DNA of 64,000 nt from Paenibacillus sp. FSL H8-0548 (GTDB taxonomy: Bacteria; Bacillota; Bacilli; Paenibacillales; Paenibacillaceae). Under the pieces are notes generated by a model. The model had not been told where the DNA came from and searched no databases. It was given only the letters and a program-made list of their open reading frames with translations. The stretch is taken from the NCBI RefSeq assembly GCF_038630985.1, contig NZ_CP152049.1, positions 6,339,501-6,403,500 on the forward strand, written 5' to 3'. Below, piece after piece: positions 63,850 through 64,000 of the stretch. Each line of letters opens with the position of its first letter. Positions within the stretch are counted from its first letter, which is position 1. A program made the position numbers and the translations under genes.

Positions 63850-64000
63850 TTACGTGTGGATGCTTACTTCTTCCTGCCGCGTACCCGTACCGGTGATATG
63901 GACTCTGTCTTTATCCGATACTACCGCAATCCCTGCTAGCCCCGATGTCTGCCAGGAAACCCCCGCTGGCAAGGAGGCTCGATACTTAACGCTTCCATTT
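63850..64000 (-). CDS. C-terminal end of an unidentified protein (start outside window)
   Basis: 50 codons in one frame up to the window edge, ending in TAA at 63850-63852. The residues (YRASLPAGVSWQTSGLAGIAVVSD and TGTGTRQEEVSIHT) look like the beta-strands of a C-terminal sandwich domain, as found in large glycosidases, but too little is visible for a family call. A hairpin follows. Its direction and closeness to the rhamnosidase locus suggest another glycan-degrading enzyme upstream, which is inference. Confidence 0.55.
   Translation of the reverse strand, partial: NGSVKYRASLPAGVSWQTSGLAGIAVVSDKDRVHITGTGTRQEEVSIHT

Noticed and set aside
1..64000. CRISPR array, tRNA, rRNA or prophage
   Set aside because: No evenly spaced repeats, no cloverleaf or rRNA-like sequence, and no phage structural genes were seen.

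Overview
The window looks like a chromosomal segment of a Paenibacillus-like member of the Bacillota. Shine-Dalgarno sites are strong (GGAGG-like) and TTG/GTG starts are frequent. There are lipoprotein sugar-binding proteins paired with LplB/YtcP-type permeases, YesM/YesN-type regulators, an S-layer-homology (SLH) anchored amylase, and an Amj-type lipid II flippase. No rRNA, tRNA, CRISPR array or prophage was seen. Most of the DNA is devoted to uptake and breakdown of plant or microbial glycans, and most genes are on the minus strand.

Layout. 0-2.1 kb: end of an MFS exporter and a cytosolic SGNH esterase. 2.5-10.9 kb: a truncated GH27 gene, a sugar importer with two paralogous binding proteins, and a membrane-bound AraC regulator. 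11.0-18.1 kb: a tight five-gene operon for non-phosphorylative L-fucose (or related 6-deoxy-/L-sugar) oxidation plus a GH95 glycosidase, with a divergent AraC regulator. 18.1-26.4 kb: housekeeping and accessory genes (Amj flippase, SDR, AraC, tandem-HTH MerR with a divergent alpha/beta hydrolase, methyltransferase-TPR protein, ABC-2 exporter). 26.4-33.7 kb: a pectin-oligosaccharide locus (intracellular pectinesterase, GH105, LacI regulator, importer) with LacI-type operators. 34-38 kb: ABC-F protein, DUF805 protein, ROK regulator and several non-coding repeats. 38.4-41.1 kb: an AT-rich nitroreductase/HxlR pair split by an IS1182-type element inserted inside a palindrome. 41.2-50.6 kb: GH31 glucosidase, importer and YesMN two-component system. 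50.6-55.3 kb: SLH-anchored GH13 amylase with its LacI regulator. 55.6-63.8 kb: GH78-like rhamnosidase, an importer whose MalF-type permease carries an extracellular seven-bladed propeller, and a GntR/LacI regulator with repeated AAGTATACTT operators. The window ends in the 3' end of another minus-strand gene.

How the genes work together. Four sugar importers are present (2.9-8.6, 29.9-33.5, 43.7-47.3 and 57.7-62.3 kb). None has its own ATPase, so they presumably share an MsmX-type ATPase encoded elsewhere. Each importer is paired with local glycosidases and its own regulator. The glycosidases next to the importers have no signal peptide, so oligosaccharides are probably imported first and cut inside the cell; the GH13 amylase is the exception, being exported and wall-bound. 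In three importers a hairpin follows the binding-protein gene and precedes the permeases, which would give more binding protein than permease.

Most notable: the propeller-permease fusion at 58.65-60.57 kb; the fucose operon whose gene order matches the reaction order; a 198-bp nested-palindrome element with a half copy 8.4 kb away; a second degenerate intergenic repeat family built around TGTGCAGGATA; and the IS inserted between the two halves of a palindromic putative HxlR operator.
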